A stretch of 64,000 nt of DNA from Chroococcus sp. FPU101 (GCF_017312365.1 NZ_BLJI01000015.1:1-64000); one strand, 5' to 3'; counted from the first letter of the stretch, positions 18,836 to 28,200 are shown. The notes: generated from the letters alone by a model not told the origin. Numbers and translations are program-made.

Positions 18836-20137
18836 ATGGTACAAACACCCGTCAAACCTGAAACGCTTATCCCTCCTTCTAATCATGAATTTGCTGAAGT
18901 GATACACCGCTTAGAAGCTGGTGGTTCTATGTTACCCGATACGCCCGAAAACTTGATGCAAATCATCGGAATTTATAAAGCATATGCGGTACCGATGGAC
19001 TTCTACTGGCGAGATTTATTGTATATCGCGGAACGAGTCTTTTTAGAACCCCTGCCCTTCTTTAAATATTTCTTACCCCAAGAATATTTAGATTTACATA
19101 ATCATTATGCAGGTGATGACGCTGATCTCCGAATTTGGCGCGGAGTAGCAACAGCACATCCAGAATTATTAGAATTCATGGAAAACGGAAAAACGAAAAA
19201 AATGCCGAAATTGTTCCATCATTTGTGGCACGATCGCATTAATATGGAATTTGCTGAAGCTTGTATGCAAGCGATGTTATGGCATGGTCGTGATATGGGA
19301 TGGGGTAAATTCGATGCTTATCTCGATAGTGATGAGTATAAAGCCAATGCAGACCGAGCAATTAAGGCTTATTTTAAAAAGAATCCTGCCATGTTGGGTT
19401 TATATAAACTATTTCCCGATATGTTCTTAGAACAGGTACGGCAGTTATCCTATTATTCCAACTTAGGATTATTCTGGGAAGTGATGGCACCCGTTTTCTT
19501 TGAAATGTCGGATATCTATGATGAGGGTGGTTTTAAAGGAGTTCCAGATGCAATGGATTTTTTAGTTAATGGAATCTTTGCGATTGCGGGACGACCCATT
19601 TATCATCATGTTTATATCGATGGGGAATGTTTTGAAATTATCCCAAAATCTAAAGCGTTTACTTGGTTGTATGAAGCAGCATTACCTTATGTAGAAGCAG
19701 TGTTCTATCGTACTGCACCCTTTAGAGGAACAAAATCTTATAATGCTCAAGCAAAACAAGTTCCCGATGAACAAAAAGATTTCCATTATGGCATTTTATA
19801 CGCTGATGTTTTCCCTGTTGGAACCGCAGGAATTCCACCAACATTATTGATGGATGATATGTATCATTTCTTACCCGATTATCTCAAAGATTATTATCAA
19901 AAACATTGTCGGGGTGAAGAAGATGTCTTAATTCAACTCGGAATTACATTTCAACGTTCAATGTATAATGTCACTTCTGCCGTTATCCAAGCCCTCAGAT
20001 GTGCCTTATTGTATCCCTTAGATGACCAAAATCCCAAACATTTGATGAAAAATCGTCAGTTTTTCGAGGCACAAATGGATCGTTTTAAACGTCCTGAAGC
20101 CAGATTACGAGATATCCAAAGTCCAGATTATCGTTAA
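18836..20137 (+). CDS. cupA: CO2-hydration protein CupA (ChpY family)
   Basis: This 433-residue soluble protein matches the Cup/Chp family: LPDTPENLMQIIGIYKAYAVPMDFYWRDLLYIAE near the start, HLWHDRINMEFAEACMQAMLWHG and AFRGTKSYNAQAKQ-like core segments. Cup proteins sit on the cytoplasmic face of the NdhF3/NdhD3 membrane arm and are thought to carry the zinc site that hydrates CO2 vectorially. The His residues in HHLWHDRIN are candidate ligands. The insertion with EYLDLHNHYAGDDADLRIWRG and the length fit CupA better than the shorter CupB. CupS (a fasciclin-domain protein), which usually follows cupA, is not here; the next gene is moaA on the other strand. Confidence 0.88.
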   Translation: MVQTPVKPETLIPPSNHEFAEVIHRLEAGGSMLPDTPENLMQIIGIYKAYAVPMDFYWRDLLYIAERVFLEPLPFFKYFLPQEYLDLHNHYAGDDADLRIWRGVATAHPELLEFMENGKTKKMPKLFHHLWHDRINMEFAEACMQAMLWHGRDMGWGKFDAYLDSDEYKANADRAIKAYFKKNPAMLGLYKLFPDMFLEQVRQLSYYSNLGLFWEVMAPVFFEMSDIYDEGGFKGVPDAMDFLVNGIFAIAGRPIYHHVYIDGECFEIIPKSKAFTWLYEAALPYVEAVFYRTAPFRGTKSYNAQAKQVPDEQKDFHYGILYADVFPVGTAGIPPTLLMDDMYHFLPDYLKDYYQKHCRGEEDVLIQLGITFQRSMYNVTSAVIQALRCALLYPLDDQNPKHLMKNRQFFEAQMDRFKRPEARLRDIQSPDYR

Positions 20138-20221
20138 CCTCACCCTAACCCTCTCCTTTTAGGAGAGGGAATTATGAGGAAGACTTTTTATATATTGGAG
20201 AGGGAAGGAGGAAAACTTTTA
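20138..20221 (+). repeat. CCTCACCC/CTCTCC hairpin repeat after cupA
   Basis: Directly after the cupA stop lies CCTCACCCTAACCCTCTCC followed by a hairpin of CCCTCTCCT with AGGAGAGGG. The region ends in GGAAGGAGGAAAACTTTTAT. The same element, tail included, recurs inside the olefin synthase at 63088-63180. Repeats of this kind are scattered between genes in many cyanobacterial genomes. The hairpin could also terminate the CO2-uptake transcript. Confidence 0.8.
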
Positions 20222-20227
20222 TCTCTA

Positions 20228-21217
20228 TTAACCACCAATTTGTGACATCGTACGGGTATAAGTTCCTGTTGATGTGCCAGAATCTCTCAGTTTAAAATTA
20301 ATTTCGGGTTTAAAATCTAATAAAAACTGTACTTTGTCTCTGAGTTCAGCCAAAGGAACACCACTGCGTAAAGCGGTTTTAAGATCAATTTGACCTGTTT
20401 CATTGAGTAAGCAAGGACGTAACCAACCATCAGCAGACAGACGCATTCGGTTACAACGATCGCAAAAACATTCCGACATCTGACTAATAAATCCTAGTGT
20501 ACCTTTAGCATTATTGATTTGAAAGATATCGGCAGGCCCATTTCCTTTAACCCTACCCTCACTCAGTCCCCATTTACTGCGAATTCTTTGGCGTAATTCT
20601 TCTGAAGGTATCCATTGTCTATCCCCAAATAAATTAGAATTCCCAATTGGCATAAATTCAATAAATCTAACGTGCCAATTTCGTTCTAGGGTTAAAGCAG
20701 CCAAGTCCTCTATTTCATGATCATTCACATCTGGTATCACCACTACATTAAGTTTAAGCGGATCAAAGCCCACCTGATAAGCTTTTAAAATTCCCTTCCA
20801 AGTTTTTTCCCAACGACTGCGCCCATGATTACCGATAATGTGATCAAAGGTTTCAGAATTAAGAGAATCTAAACTAATATTGACCCGTCTTAAACCCGCT
20901 TGATATAAATCTTCGGCTAAATTTTCTAGTAAATAGCCATTGGTTGTCAAAGATAAATCTTGAGTTTCTTTTAAACTTGCAATTTGACGAACTAAGTTGA
21001 CGACATTAGGACGGATAAGGGGTTCACCTCCAGTCAGACGAAACTTTCTAAACCCCACTGGAATAAAAACCTCTTTAAGCAAAATCATCAATTCTTCATC
21101 CGTCAGCAGGTCTTGACGCAGAATATAGTCTAATTCTGCATCCTCTGGCATACAGTACAGACACCGAAAATTACAACGGTCAATCAAACTGATACGCAGA
21201 TAGTCAACTTGGTTCAT
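20228..21217 (-). CDS. moaA: GTP 3',8-cyclase, molybdenum cofactor biosynthesis
   Basis: This 329-residue radical-SAM enzyme has the SAM-cluster cysteines C15, C19 and C22 in CNFRCLYC. The second GTP-binding cluster is in [21 protein letters not shown], and the protein ends ...SQIGG, the C-terminal GG tail essential in Moa[11 protein letters not shown] and the NISLDSL strand are typical. It converts GTP to the 3',8-cyclo precursor of pyranopterin with MoaC. No other moa gene is adjacent. It runs convergent to cupA, with the repeat between them. Confidence 0.96.
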   Translation of the reverse strand: MNQVDYLRISLIDRCNFRCLYCMPEDAELDYILRQDLLTDEELMILLKEVFIPVGFRKFRLTGGEPLIRPNVVNLVRQIASLKETQDLSLTTNGYLLENLAEDLYQAGLRRVNISLDSLNSETFDHIIGNHGRSRWEKTWKGILKAYQVGFDPLKLNVVVIPDVNDHEIEDLAALTLERNWHVRFIEFMPIGNSNLFGDRQWIPSEELRQRIRSKWGLSEGRVKGNGPADIFQINNAKGTLGFISQMSECFCDRCNRMRLSADGWLRPCLLNETGQIDLKTALRSGVPLAELRDKVQFLLDFKPEINFKLRDSGTSTGTYTRTMSQIGG

Positions 21218-21277
21218 ACACTCATCTATTTTTTCTCTCTATCTTAAAGGATATCCACTTTAACAACTTTTGTGTTG

Positions 21278-21562
21278 TCAATCTAGCTTATCTCTTGTTC
21301 CCCTAACTGAAAAGCCTCCCAACTCGAAGACAGCAAATTCAGCTTTTATCTGTATAGCTAAAGCTTGATATTCCGTATCATGAGCCATTTGAGCAAATTC
21401 TGCATCAATTTCGCTTCTTTTTAAAGCAGCTAGTTCATTTTTAATCGCTTTAGTAACAAATTCATCACGACTCTTAGCCTTACCTTGATTGACAATTTGA
21501 TTTATTGCCGCTAAAAGTTCAGTTGGTAAAGTTAAGCTTGTGCGAGTCTTTGAGTGCTTCAT
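21278..21562 (-). CDS. Orphan ribbon-helix-helix antitoxin with frameshifted C-terminus
   Basis: This 94-residue ORF starts MKHSKTRTSLTLPTELLAAINQIV, a CopG-type ribbon-helix-helix DNA-binding domain. It continues with helices that normally bind a MazF-type toxin. After KAEFAVFE the frame reads LGGFSVRGTRDKLD, while the neighbouring frame reads WEAFQLGEQEIS and stops at 21283-21285. That is the tail I expect for this antitoxin family, so one base was lost near 21325. DNA binding should survive and toxin binding may be damaged. No toxin follows: the next gene downstream is moaA. It is probably a remnant of a type II module. Confidence 0.7.
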   Translation of the reverse strand: MKHSKTRTSLTLPTELLAAINQIVNQGKAKSRDEFVTKAIKNELAALKRSEIDAEFAQMAHDTEYQALAIQIKAEFAVFELGGFSVRGTRDKLD

Positions 21563-21664
21563 AATTGATTGAACCTAAATAGAGATATACCCGATGTCGG
21601 TGGCAAGACACTAGGATATTTGTCAGGATAGTTAATAAAGACGAGATTATCATTATTTATTAGA

Positions 21665-22573
21665 ATGACCACTCAACAATTAATTCCCTCCCCGAATTTA
21701 GAAAAACTAACTTGGATGTGGCGCGGACACTCGATTCAATATACAGTAATGGGACAAGGTAAACCGTTGCTTCTAATACATGGTTTTGGGGCTTCTATTG
21801 GTCATTGGCGCAAGAACATTCCCCCACTCGCTGATGCAGGTTATCGCGTCTTTGCGATCGATTTACTGGGCTTTGGTGGGTCAAATAAACCTGTACTGAA
21901 CTATACGATCGAACTCTGGCAGCAACAGTTAAGAGATTTTTGGCAAGAACTGATTAAAGAACCGACTGTATTTGTTGGTAACTCCATTGGGGGTTTACTG
22001 TCGATGGTGATGATGAGTGAATATCCCGAAATGACCGCAGGTGGTGTTTTAATTAATTGTGCAGGTGGACTAAATCACCGTCCAGAAGAATTTAATTTCC
22101 CCCTACGGACGATAATGGGAATGTTTACTAAAATTGTCGGTTCTCCAGTCGCAGGAAAAGTCCTGTTTAATGCCATTCGTCAAAAAGAACGCATCCGTAA
22201 TACTTTGCATCAGGTTTATTACGATCGTAATGCAATCACCGATGAATTAGTTGATATGCTCTATGAACCCTCTTGTGATCCCAATGCACAGCAGGTATTT
22301 GCTTCTATTTTAACGGCACCCGCAGGGCCAAAACCCTCGGAATTATTACCCCGTATCCAGCAACCTTTACTTATTCTCTGGGGTGAAGCTGATCCTTGGA
22401 CACCGATACAAGGTGCATTCCTCTATCAAGAACGAGCCAAAAATGGTAAGGATACTGAATTTCATTCGATTCCAAATACGGGTCATTGTCCCCAAGATGA
22501 AAACCCAACAGTTGTTAATCAATACATTTTAGATTGGTTACAACGTTTTTTTGCACAAAGTAAGATAGTGTAA
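21665..22573 (+). CDS. Alpha/beta-hydrolase fold protein
   Basis: This 302-residue protein has a complete alpha/beta-hydrolase triad: oxyanion loop LLLIHGFGASIGHW, nucleophile serine in VGNSIGGLLS (about residue 107), aspartate in LLILWGEADPWTP and histidine in IPNTGHCPQDENP. No signal peptide is present, so it is cytoplasmic. The family is widespread in cyanobacteria and chloroplasts, near the pheophytinase/epoxide-hydrolase-like group, and substrates differ. The substrate here cannot be deduced. It stands alone between two toxin-antitoxin remnants. Confidence 0.85.
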   Translation: MTTQQLIPSPNLEKLTWMWRGHSIQYTVMGQGKPLLLIHGFGASIGHWRKNIPPLADAGYRVFAIDLLGFGGSNKPVLNYTIELWQQQLRDFWQELIKEPTVFVGNSIGGLLSMVMMSEYPEMTAGGVLINCAGGLNHRPEEFNFPLRTIMGMFTKIVGSPVAGKVLFNAIRQKERIRNTLHQVYYDRNAITDELVDMLYEPSCDPNAQQVFASILTAPAGPKPSELLPRIQQPLLILWGEADPWTPIQGAFLYQERAKNGKDTEFHSIPNTGHCPQDENPTVVNQYILDWLQRFFAQSKIV

Positions 22574-22596
22574 CCCAGATCAATAAAAGTAAGGGG

Positions 22597-22935
22597 ATGG
22601 AAGCACAAGAGAAGGTTATTCGGACTTACGAGAAGGCTGACGGGACAGTGCCGTTTAACGAGTGGCTTGAAAGGTTAAAAGACAGGCAAGCTCGTGGGGT
22701 CATTCGTACCCGTCTCAACCGAATTAGGCTAGGATTGATGGGAGATTGTAAACCCATTGGTTCTGGGGTCAGTGAGTTGAGGATTGATTTTGGACCAGGA
22801 TATCGGGTTTATTTCGCTTAAGAGGGAGACAGGATTATTATTTTGTTATGTGGTGGTGATAAAGGCAGCCAAGATAAAGATATTGCTGAAGCTAAAGAAT
22901 ATTGGATTGATTATAGGAGGCGTGCTGATGCCTAG
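22597..22935 (+). pseudogene. RelE/HigB-type toxin gene broken by one TAA codon
   Basis: The frame encodes EKVIRTYEKADGTVPFNEWL, the start of the phage-derived Gp49/HigB-like toxin family (PF05973). It runs through SGVSELRIDFGPGYRVYFA and then hits TAA at 22819-22821. The same frame continues EGDRIIILLCGGDKGSQD, KDIAEAKEYWIDYRRRADA and stops at 22933-22935. The sequence GYRVYFA-x-EGDRIIILLCGG-x-K is the conserved C-terminal half of the family, so a single CAA/GAA/AAA to TAA change killed it. The undamaged gene would encode 112 residues and would overlap the following antitoxin start by 8 bases, as is usual. Confidence 0.88.
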
Positions 22936-23209
22936 AAGCCGAAGTTATCAAGAAGATTTGTTTGAAGCTTTAAGAGATCCAGAAGAAGCCCAAGAATACT
23001 TAAATGCGGCTTTAGAAGATGTTAATCCAGAGGTATTTCTTTTAGCTTTAAAAGATGTGATTGAGGCGAATCAAAATATAATGCGATCGCTTCATGATAA
23101 CAATAAAGATGAGATTTTATCGATGCAGGGAAGTTCTGAGTTAACAAATCTTCAGAAAGTTTTAAGTAGCTTAGGCTATCGTTTAATGATTGAAAAGTTA
23201 TCGGCTTAA
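22928..23209 (+). CDS. HigA-like antitoxin of a broken toxin-antitoxin pair
   Basis: The start at 22928 is preceded by AGGAGG and overlaps the ancestral toxin end, giving 93 residues. MPRSRSYQEDLFEALRDPEEAQEYLNAALED is the typical start of the addiction-module antidote family that pairs with PF05973 toxins, and LQKVLSSLGYRLMIE is its typical end. The middle helix-turn-helix is degenerate: where the family has a clear recognition helix (R-E-N-L-Y-R-M-L-S-x-x-G-N-P), this protein has DEILSMQGSSELT. The gene is open but may no longer bind DNA normally. With the toxin dead, selection to keep it should be weak. Confidence 0.78.
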   Translation: MPRSRSYQEDLFEALRDPEEAQEYLNAALEDVNPEVFLLALKDVIEANQNIMRSLHDNNKDEILSMQGSSELTNLQKVLSSLGYRLMIEKLSA

Positions 23210-23293
23210 GTGTATAAAGGAAAATTCAGCTAAAATAGCAAGTTTCCTCAACCTGCCCTTCTAAGCCGTAAAAATCATTTAATCGCAGAAATT

Positions 23294-24922
23294 TTAATTT
23301 GTTACACCCGCTAGACTTGGAACGTCTTTGAGTAATAACCCGTATTCGATCCCTTCTACCACTGCTTGATAGGAAGCGTCTAGAATATTGGCTGATACAC
23401 CGACGGTTGTCCAATGTTGATGTCCATTACTCGACTCGATTAAAACTCTGGTTTTTGCAGAAGTTCCCGCACCGCTATCGAGAATTCTGACTTTATAATC
23501 AACTAGATGAAAGTTAGCAATTTCAGGATAGAACTTAACTAATGCTTTGCGTAATGCTAAATCTAATGCCGAAACAGGGCCATTTCCTTCAGCAACTTCA
23601 AGCAAGTCAACCCCATCGACTCTGACTTTAATCGTGGCGACTGCATTACTTATTTCGGCGGCTCCTTGAAGCATATCACAGTGTACCCGAAAGCCTTTGA
23701 GTTCAAACATCTGTTGACGTTGCCCTAATGCTTCTCTCATCAGTAATTCAAAACTCGCTTCTGCGGCCTCAAATTGATAGCCTTCGCTTTCTAAGGTTTT
23801 TAAACGCTCTAAAATATGACGGCACGTGGGATCATTTTTATTTAAGTCAATACCGAAATGACTCGCTTTAGACAAGACATTACTTAAACCAGATTGATCC
23901 GAAATAACTATTCTACGCTGATTTCCGATCGCTTCGGGTTCAATATGTTCATAAGTAAAGGGATTTTTTGCCACCGCAGAAACGTGAATCCCTCCTTTGT
24001 GAGCAAATGCCGAACGTCCGACAAATGGCGCGTGTTCATCGGGAGCAAGATTCACAATTTCACTAATATGGCGACTGGTTTCGGTTAACTGAGATAATTC
24101 GTCTTCATCTAGACAGGAATACCCCATCTTTAACTGTAAATTGGGAATGACTGTACAGAGGTTCGCATTGCCACAGCGTTCACCGTAACCATTCATCGTA
24201 CCCTGCACCATTCTCACCCCTTCAACAACCGCCGCGAGACTATTGCCAACCGCTAACCCTGAATCATTATGAGTATGAATACCGAGTTTGGGGGATGTCG
24301 GATCATCTGGAGTAATGTTTAATGCTGTTACAACTTCTTGAACAATTTGGCTAATTTCATGAGGTAGAGTACCGCCATTGGTATCACAAAACACGAGCCA
24401 TTCTGCCCCTGCTTGCAGTGCTGTTTCTAGGGTAGAAAGTGCGTAAACAGGATTTTTCTTATAACCATCGAACCAGTGTTCTGCATCATAAATCACCCGT
24501 CTACCCTGACTGGTCAAATATTCAATGGTATCCCGAATCATCGCTAAATTCTCTTCGAGCGTGGTTTGAATGCCCTCTAAGACGTGAAGATCCCACGATT
24601 TGCCAAAAATAGTCACCCAAAGAGTTTGAGCCGCTAAAATGGCTTGTAACATTTTATCTTGGGCCGCCGTACCATTCGGGCGACGAGTTGAACAAAAAGC
24701 GACTAACTCCGCCTGTTTTAAAGGTTCTTCTTGCAGTTTCCAGAAAAATTGAACATCTCTAGGATTAGCCCCAGGCCATCCTCCCTCAATAAACGGAATA
24801 CCTAAACTGTCTAACTTGCGGGCAATTTTGATCTTATCTTCTAGTGAAAGAGAAATCCCTTCTCTTTGCGCCCCATCTCTTAATGTTGTATCATACAACC
24901 AAATTTTATTAGCACTATCCAT
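23294..24922 (-). CDS. cimA: (R)-citramalate synthase
   Basis: This protein has about 542 residues from MDSANKIWLYDTTLRDGAQREG; an in-frame ATG at 24955 would add 11 residues with no family support. It is an HMG-CoA-lyase-like TIM barrel of the LeuA/CimA family, with DTTLRDG, HTHNDSGLAVGNSLAAV (metal-binding histidines) and MNGYGERCGN. The C-terminal half is the regulatory domain (about 400-530). It condenses pyruvate and acetyl-CoA to citramalate, the first step of the threonine-independent isoleucine pathway known in cyanobacteria. LeuA is the alternative, but the VYDAEHWFDGYK-like segment and the length favour CimA. It is transcribed divergently from clpC. Confidence 0.92.
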   Translation of the reverse strand: MDSANKIWLYDTTLRDGAQREGISLSLEDKIKIARKLDSLGIPFIEGGWPGANPRDVQFFWKLQEEPLKQAELVAFCSTRRPNGTAAQDKMLQAILAAQTLWVTIFGKSWDLHVLEGIQTTLEENLAMIRDTIEYLTSQGRRVIYDAEHWFDGYKKNPVYALSTLETALQAGAEWLVFCDTNGGTLPHEISQIVQEVVTALNITPDDPTSPKLGIHTHNDSGLAVGNSLAAVVEGVRMVQGTMNGYGERCGNANLCTVIPNLQLKMGYSCLDEDELSQLTETSRHISEIVNLAPDEHAPFVGRSAFAHKGGIHVSAVAKNPFTYEHIEPEAIGNQRRIVISDQSGLSNVLSKASHFGIDLNKNDPTCRHILERLKTLESEGYQFEAAEASFELLMREALGQRQQMFELKGFRVHCDMLQGAAEISNAVATIKVRVDGVDLLEVAEGNGPVSALDLALRKALVKFYPEIANFHLVDYKVRILDSGAGTSAKTRVLIESSNGHQHWTTVGVSANILDASYQAVVEGIEYGLLLKDVPSLAGVTN

Positions 24923-25002
24923 GAAAATTGTCAATAGATATGAATGAATCTTCAAATACGGGCGGAGAATCTAGCCTTATTAGCCTACAATAACAGTTTG
25001 AA

Positions 25003-25020
25003 ATGACTTTTAAAAGTCAT
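25003..25020. promoter_or_regulatory. Perfect 18-base palindrome between cimA and the clpC-like gene
   Basis: ATGACTTTTAAAAGTCAT at 25003-25020 is a perfect inverted repeat in the 227-base divergent region. It is followed by AGGAGAAAAG but no nearby start codon. Its position suits an operator shared by the two genes. No regulator can be named. Confidence 0.35.
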
Positions 25021-25149
25021 AGGAGAAAAGATCACTGATTTTTGTACCCAACCCTTGAGATTACGGGTATTCCCACTGCTCAGGGTTTAGGCAATCGCGG
25101 TACATTTGTAAGTATAAAGAAACGTTAAGTACCCGGAAATCCTAACATC

Positions 25150-27501
25150 ATGTTTGAATATTTCAACGAAAAAGCCATTAAAGCGGTGATGTTTGCCCAA
25201 GAAGAGGCTCGACGCACAGGTCATAACGTCGTTGGGACAGAACAACTCTTACTAGGGATCGTCGGCGATGGAACGTCCTATGCTGCAACACTGCTAAAGG
25301 ATCTAGGGGTTGAGCTACACGCTACACGACGCATCATCGAAAACATGACGGGTAGAGGGCCGGGGTACAGTCCAGCCAACATCCCGTTTACACCCAAAGT
25401 CAAGCGGATTTTTGAACAAGCATTCCAAGAAGCGCGTCAGTTAGGCGACAAAATTATTACAGTCGAACATATCTTACTCGCGATCGCAGTAGATTCAGAA
25501 ACCTTAGCCGCTAAAGTCCTCATTCAGCAAAATGTTGATTTAGACGAGTTACGAACCACACTGATTAAAAAACTCAGCGAAAAAGTACCCGCTAGTGTAT
25601 CTTCGGGTAATCCTTTTCAAGCCGGATCAAATAATCGTCAATCGATCCTCAAAGATTTTAGTACAAACCTAACCGAACTCGCTGCACAAAATAAAATCGA
25701 TCCCGTCATCGGTAGGGCAAATGAAATCCAGCGAACCATCCAAATCTTAGGCCGTCGCACGAAAAATAATCCTGTATTAGTCGGTGAACCTGGTGTCGGT
25801 AAAACAGCTATTGCCGAAGGACTCGCTCAACGCATTGTTGAAAGAGATGTCCCTGAAACCCTGTTCGATAAACAAGTCATTAGCTTAGACATGGGTTCAC
25901 TCCTCGCGGGAACTCGTTTTAGAGGTGACTTTGAAGAACGACTCAAAGGCATTATAGAAGAAGTTAGAGCGAGTGGTAATATCATCCTCGTCATTGATGA
26001 ACTTCATACCCTCATCGGTGCAGGTGCATTAGGTGGCGCGATGGATGCTGCGAATATGCTAAAACCGGCTCTTGCTCGTGGTGAATTACAATGTCTCGGT
26101 ACCACAACCCTTGATGAATACCGTCAGCATATCGAAAAAGATGCAGCCCTAGAGCGTCGTTTTCAGCCTGTAATGGTTGGTGAACCTTCTGTTAGTGAAA
26201 CGATTGAAATTCTCTACGGTCTACGCAAAGAGTACGAAGACTATCATAAGGTTAAGTATTCTAATGCAGCCCTTGAAGCAGCAGCCCAATTAGCCGATCG
26301 TTATATTAGTGATCGTTTCTTACCCGATAAAGCGATCGATCTACTTGACGAAGCAGGTTCACGGACGCATTTAAGATATTCGACCAAACAAAAAATGACT
26401 TCAGAAGAATCACCTGTGATTAACCCTGAGTCTTTAGTCCCCGTCGTCGATGAAGAAGAAATCGCTCAAATCGTGGCATCTTGGACTGGTGTACCCGTTA
26501 ATAAATTAACCGAAACCGAGTCAGAAGCGTTAATCAATTTAGAAGATCATCTTCATGAACGCATTATCGGTCAAGATGATGCCGTCAAATCTGTATCACG
26601 TGCGGTACGTCGGGCGCGTGTTAAACTCAAAGATCCCAACCGTCCTACTGGAAGTTTTATCTTTGCTGGCCCTACTGGAGTTGGTAAAACAGAACTCGCC
26701 AAAGCCTTAGCAGCCTTCCTATTTGGCTCATCCGAGAACCTGATCAGAGTGGATATGTCAGAATTCATGGAATCTCATACCATCTCTAAACTCATCGGCT
26801 CGCCTCCTGGATATATTGGCTACGATGAAGGTGGACAATTAACCGAAGCCATCAGACGCAAACCCTATACAGTCGTTTTGTTTGATGAAATCGAAAAAGC
26901 TCACCCCGATGTCTTTAATCTCTTGCTACAACTGTTAGATGATGGTCGTCTGACTGATGCTAAAGGTCGTACCGTTGATTTTAAAAATACATTGATCATT
27001 ATGACTTCTAATATTGGGTCAAAAGTGATTGAAAAAGGCGGTAGTAGCTTTGGTTTTGAAGCTTCCGAAGATGCAGACGCACAATACAACAACATCCGTA
27101 ACCGCGTTACTGATGACATGAAGCAATATTTCCGACCTGAGTTCCTCAACCGTCTCGATGAGATTATTGTGTTCCGTCAACTGAGTAAACCTGAAGTGAC
27201 TCAAATTGCTGATATTCTTTTAGACGAAATTGCGAAACAGGTCAAAGAACAGCGTGAGATGATTCTAGAAGTGACAGAAGCGTTTAAAAATCTAGTCGTT
27301 AGCGAAGGATATGACCCCAGTTATGGTGCTAGACCGTTACGCCGAGCCATTACCAGACGCTTAGAAGATAGTTTAGCTGAAGCCATTCTTTCAGGTCAAA
27401 TTAAAGATGGTGATACGGTGAGCGTTGATGTAAATGAAGCAGGACAGGTTAAAGTCGTTCCCTGTGGGGCCTCTGTTTTGCAGTTACAACCCGTCGGTTA
27501 G
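25150..27501 (+). CDS. ClpC-type AAA+ unfoldase lacking the middle domain
   Basis: This 783-residue Hsp100 has two Clp_N repeats (residues 1-145). The first AAA+ module has Walker A GEPGVGKT at 212-219 and Walker B VIDELH. The second has GPTGVGKT at 507-514 and [10 protein letters not shown]. An FGF tripeptide in GGSSFGFEA (about 630) matches the ClpP-docking loop of ClpC, and a D2-small domain follows. Between DEAGSR (400-405) and [19 protein letters not shown] (432) there are only about 25 residues. ClpC normally has about 70, including a coiled coil with the UVR/M motif that binds adaptors and holds the resting state. This is therefore a middle-domain-less ClpC variant, probably a second paralog. 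A terminator follows. Confidence 0.9.
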   Translation: MFEYFNEKAIKAVMFAQEEARRTGHNVVGTEQLLLGIVGDGTSYAATLLKDLGVELHATRRIIENMTGRGPGYSPANIPFTPKVKRIFEQAFQEARQLGDKIITVEHILLAIAVDSETLAAKVLIQQNVDLDELRTTLIKKLSEKVPASVSSGNPFQAGSNNRQSILKDFSTNLTELAAQNKIDPVIGRANEIQRTIQILGRRTKNNPVLVGEPGVGKTAIAEGLAQRIVERDVPETLFDKQVISLDMGSLLAGTRFRGDFEERLKGIIEEVRASGNIILVIDELHTLIGAGALGGAMDAANMLKPALARGELQCLGTTTLDEYRQHIEKDAALERRFQPVMVGEPSVSETIEILYGLRKEYEDYHKVKYSNAALEAAAQLADRYISDRFLPDKAIDLLDEAGSRTHLRYSTKQKMTSEESPVINPESLVPVVDEEEIAQIVASWTGVPVNKLTETESEALINLEDHLHERIIGQDDAVKSVSRAVRRARVKLKDPNRPTGSFIFAGPTGVGKTELAKALAAFLFGSSENLIRVDMSEFMESHTISKLIGSPPGYIGYDEGGQLTEAIRRKPYTVVLFDEIEKAHPDVFNLLLQLLDDGRLTDAKGRTVDFKNTLIIMTSNIGSKVIEKGGSSFGFEASEDADAQYNNIRNRVTDDMKQYFRPEFLNRLDEIIVFRQLSKPEVTQIADILLDEIAKQVKEQREMILEVTEAFKNLVVSEGYDPSYGARPLRRAITRRLEDSLAEAILSGQIKDGDTVSVDVNEAGQVKVVPCGASVLQLQPVG

Positions 27502-27520
27502 ATCATTCTAGATAGACATC

Positions 27521-27554
27521 AAAAAAGCAGGTTAGTGAATAGCCTGCCTTTTTT
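27521..27554 (+). terminator. Rho-independent terminator after the clpC-like gene
   Basis: GCAGGTTA (27527-27534) pairs with TAGCCTGC (27540-27547) around a 5-base loop, followed by CTTTTTTATT. An A-run precedes it, so it could also work on the other strand for the DUF2949 gene. Confidence 0.85.
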
Positions 27555-27630
27555 ATTGATTTGTTGGGAGTTCATATCGTTTTCGTTTACGGTAATTTGC
27601 AATCTTAGGATTAAGCATAATTCATCTGTA

Positions 27631-27822
27631 TTAGATTTCTTCAAACCGTTCGTAAATTCGATCAAGTTGTTCTAGGGTCACTAAACCATATTGCCAGAGG
27701 ATCATCGGTAACGGGCCTTGCTGTTTTTTGATAGAACGTTCCGCGATCGCAATTGATTCATGAGACAGGTCTAGATCCTCGTGCAAAAAACGTAAAAATT
27801 TAGCGTAGGGTGTATTTAGCAT
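27631..27822 (-). CDS. DUF2949 family protein
   Basis: This 63-residue protein matches the small cyanobacterial DUF2949 family: ERSIKKQQGPLPMILWQYGLVTLEQLDRIYERFEE, including the invariant GPLPMxLWQYGLxTLxQLxxI core. It is soluble, helical and of unknown function. A TTTTCTCC stretch on the plus strand gives a good minus-strand ribosome-binding site (GGAGAAAA) before the start. Confidence 0.85.
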   Translation of the reverse strand: MLNTPYAKFLRFLHEDLDLSHESIAIAERSIKKQQGPLPMILWQYGLVTLEQLDRIYERFEEI

Positions 27823-28200
27823 TTTTTCTCCTTTACTGTTTTTCTTATTGGCTCTTAAATTATTTTTGTATCCGATTTTGTTTGTCTTCCGAATTCATCT
27901 AAGGTATGAGTTTTGGGTCATCATAAGATAGAAGGACTTATAATAATTATCTAAAAACATCACTTTAGACAAAATTATTAATTATTTTTTAAGATTTCTA
28001 ATATTTGATGACTCAGTATATTTACGGATGTCAAAAGCTAAGTTATTAGCTTGGCTTTCCTTAAATCTAGAGCGATCTAGCGGATGCTAATATTAGACTA
28101 CCCAATAATAATCGATCAAATAATCTTCTATTTAATGAATGATACAAAACTTTGTCTTTGCTGATTAAATCAATTATGAAGTGAGCTATTAAAAGTAAAC
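27823..28200. other. Intergenic region with one hairpin
   Basis: No gene is visible in these 378 AT-rich bases. AAAGCTAAG (28034-28042) pairs with CTTGGCTTT (28050-28058), a 9-base stem with one G-U pair that may end the DUF192 transcript on the minus strand, though it lacks a clean T-run. The part near 27850 should hold the DUF2949 promoter. Confidence 0.35.

Noticed and set aside
20138-20221. cupS downstream of cupA
   Set aside because: The stretch holds a repeat only; there is no fasciclin-domain frame before moaA.
22784-22927. Extended N-terminus for the HigA-like antitoxin
   Set aside because: The extra 48 codons read the toxin gene in another frame; AGGAGG and family similarity point to ATG 22928.
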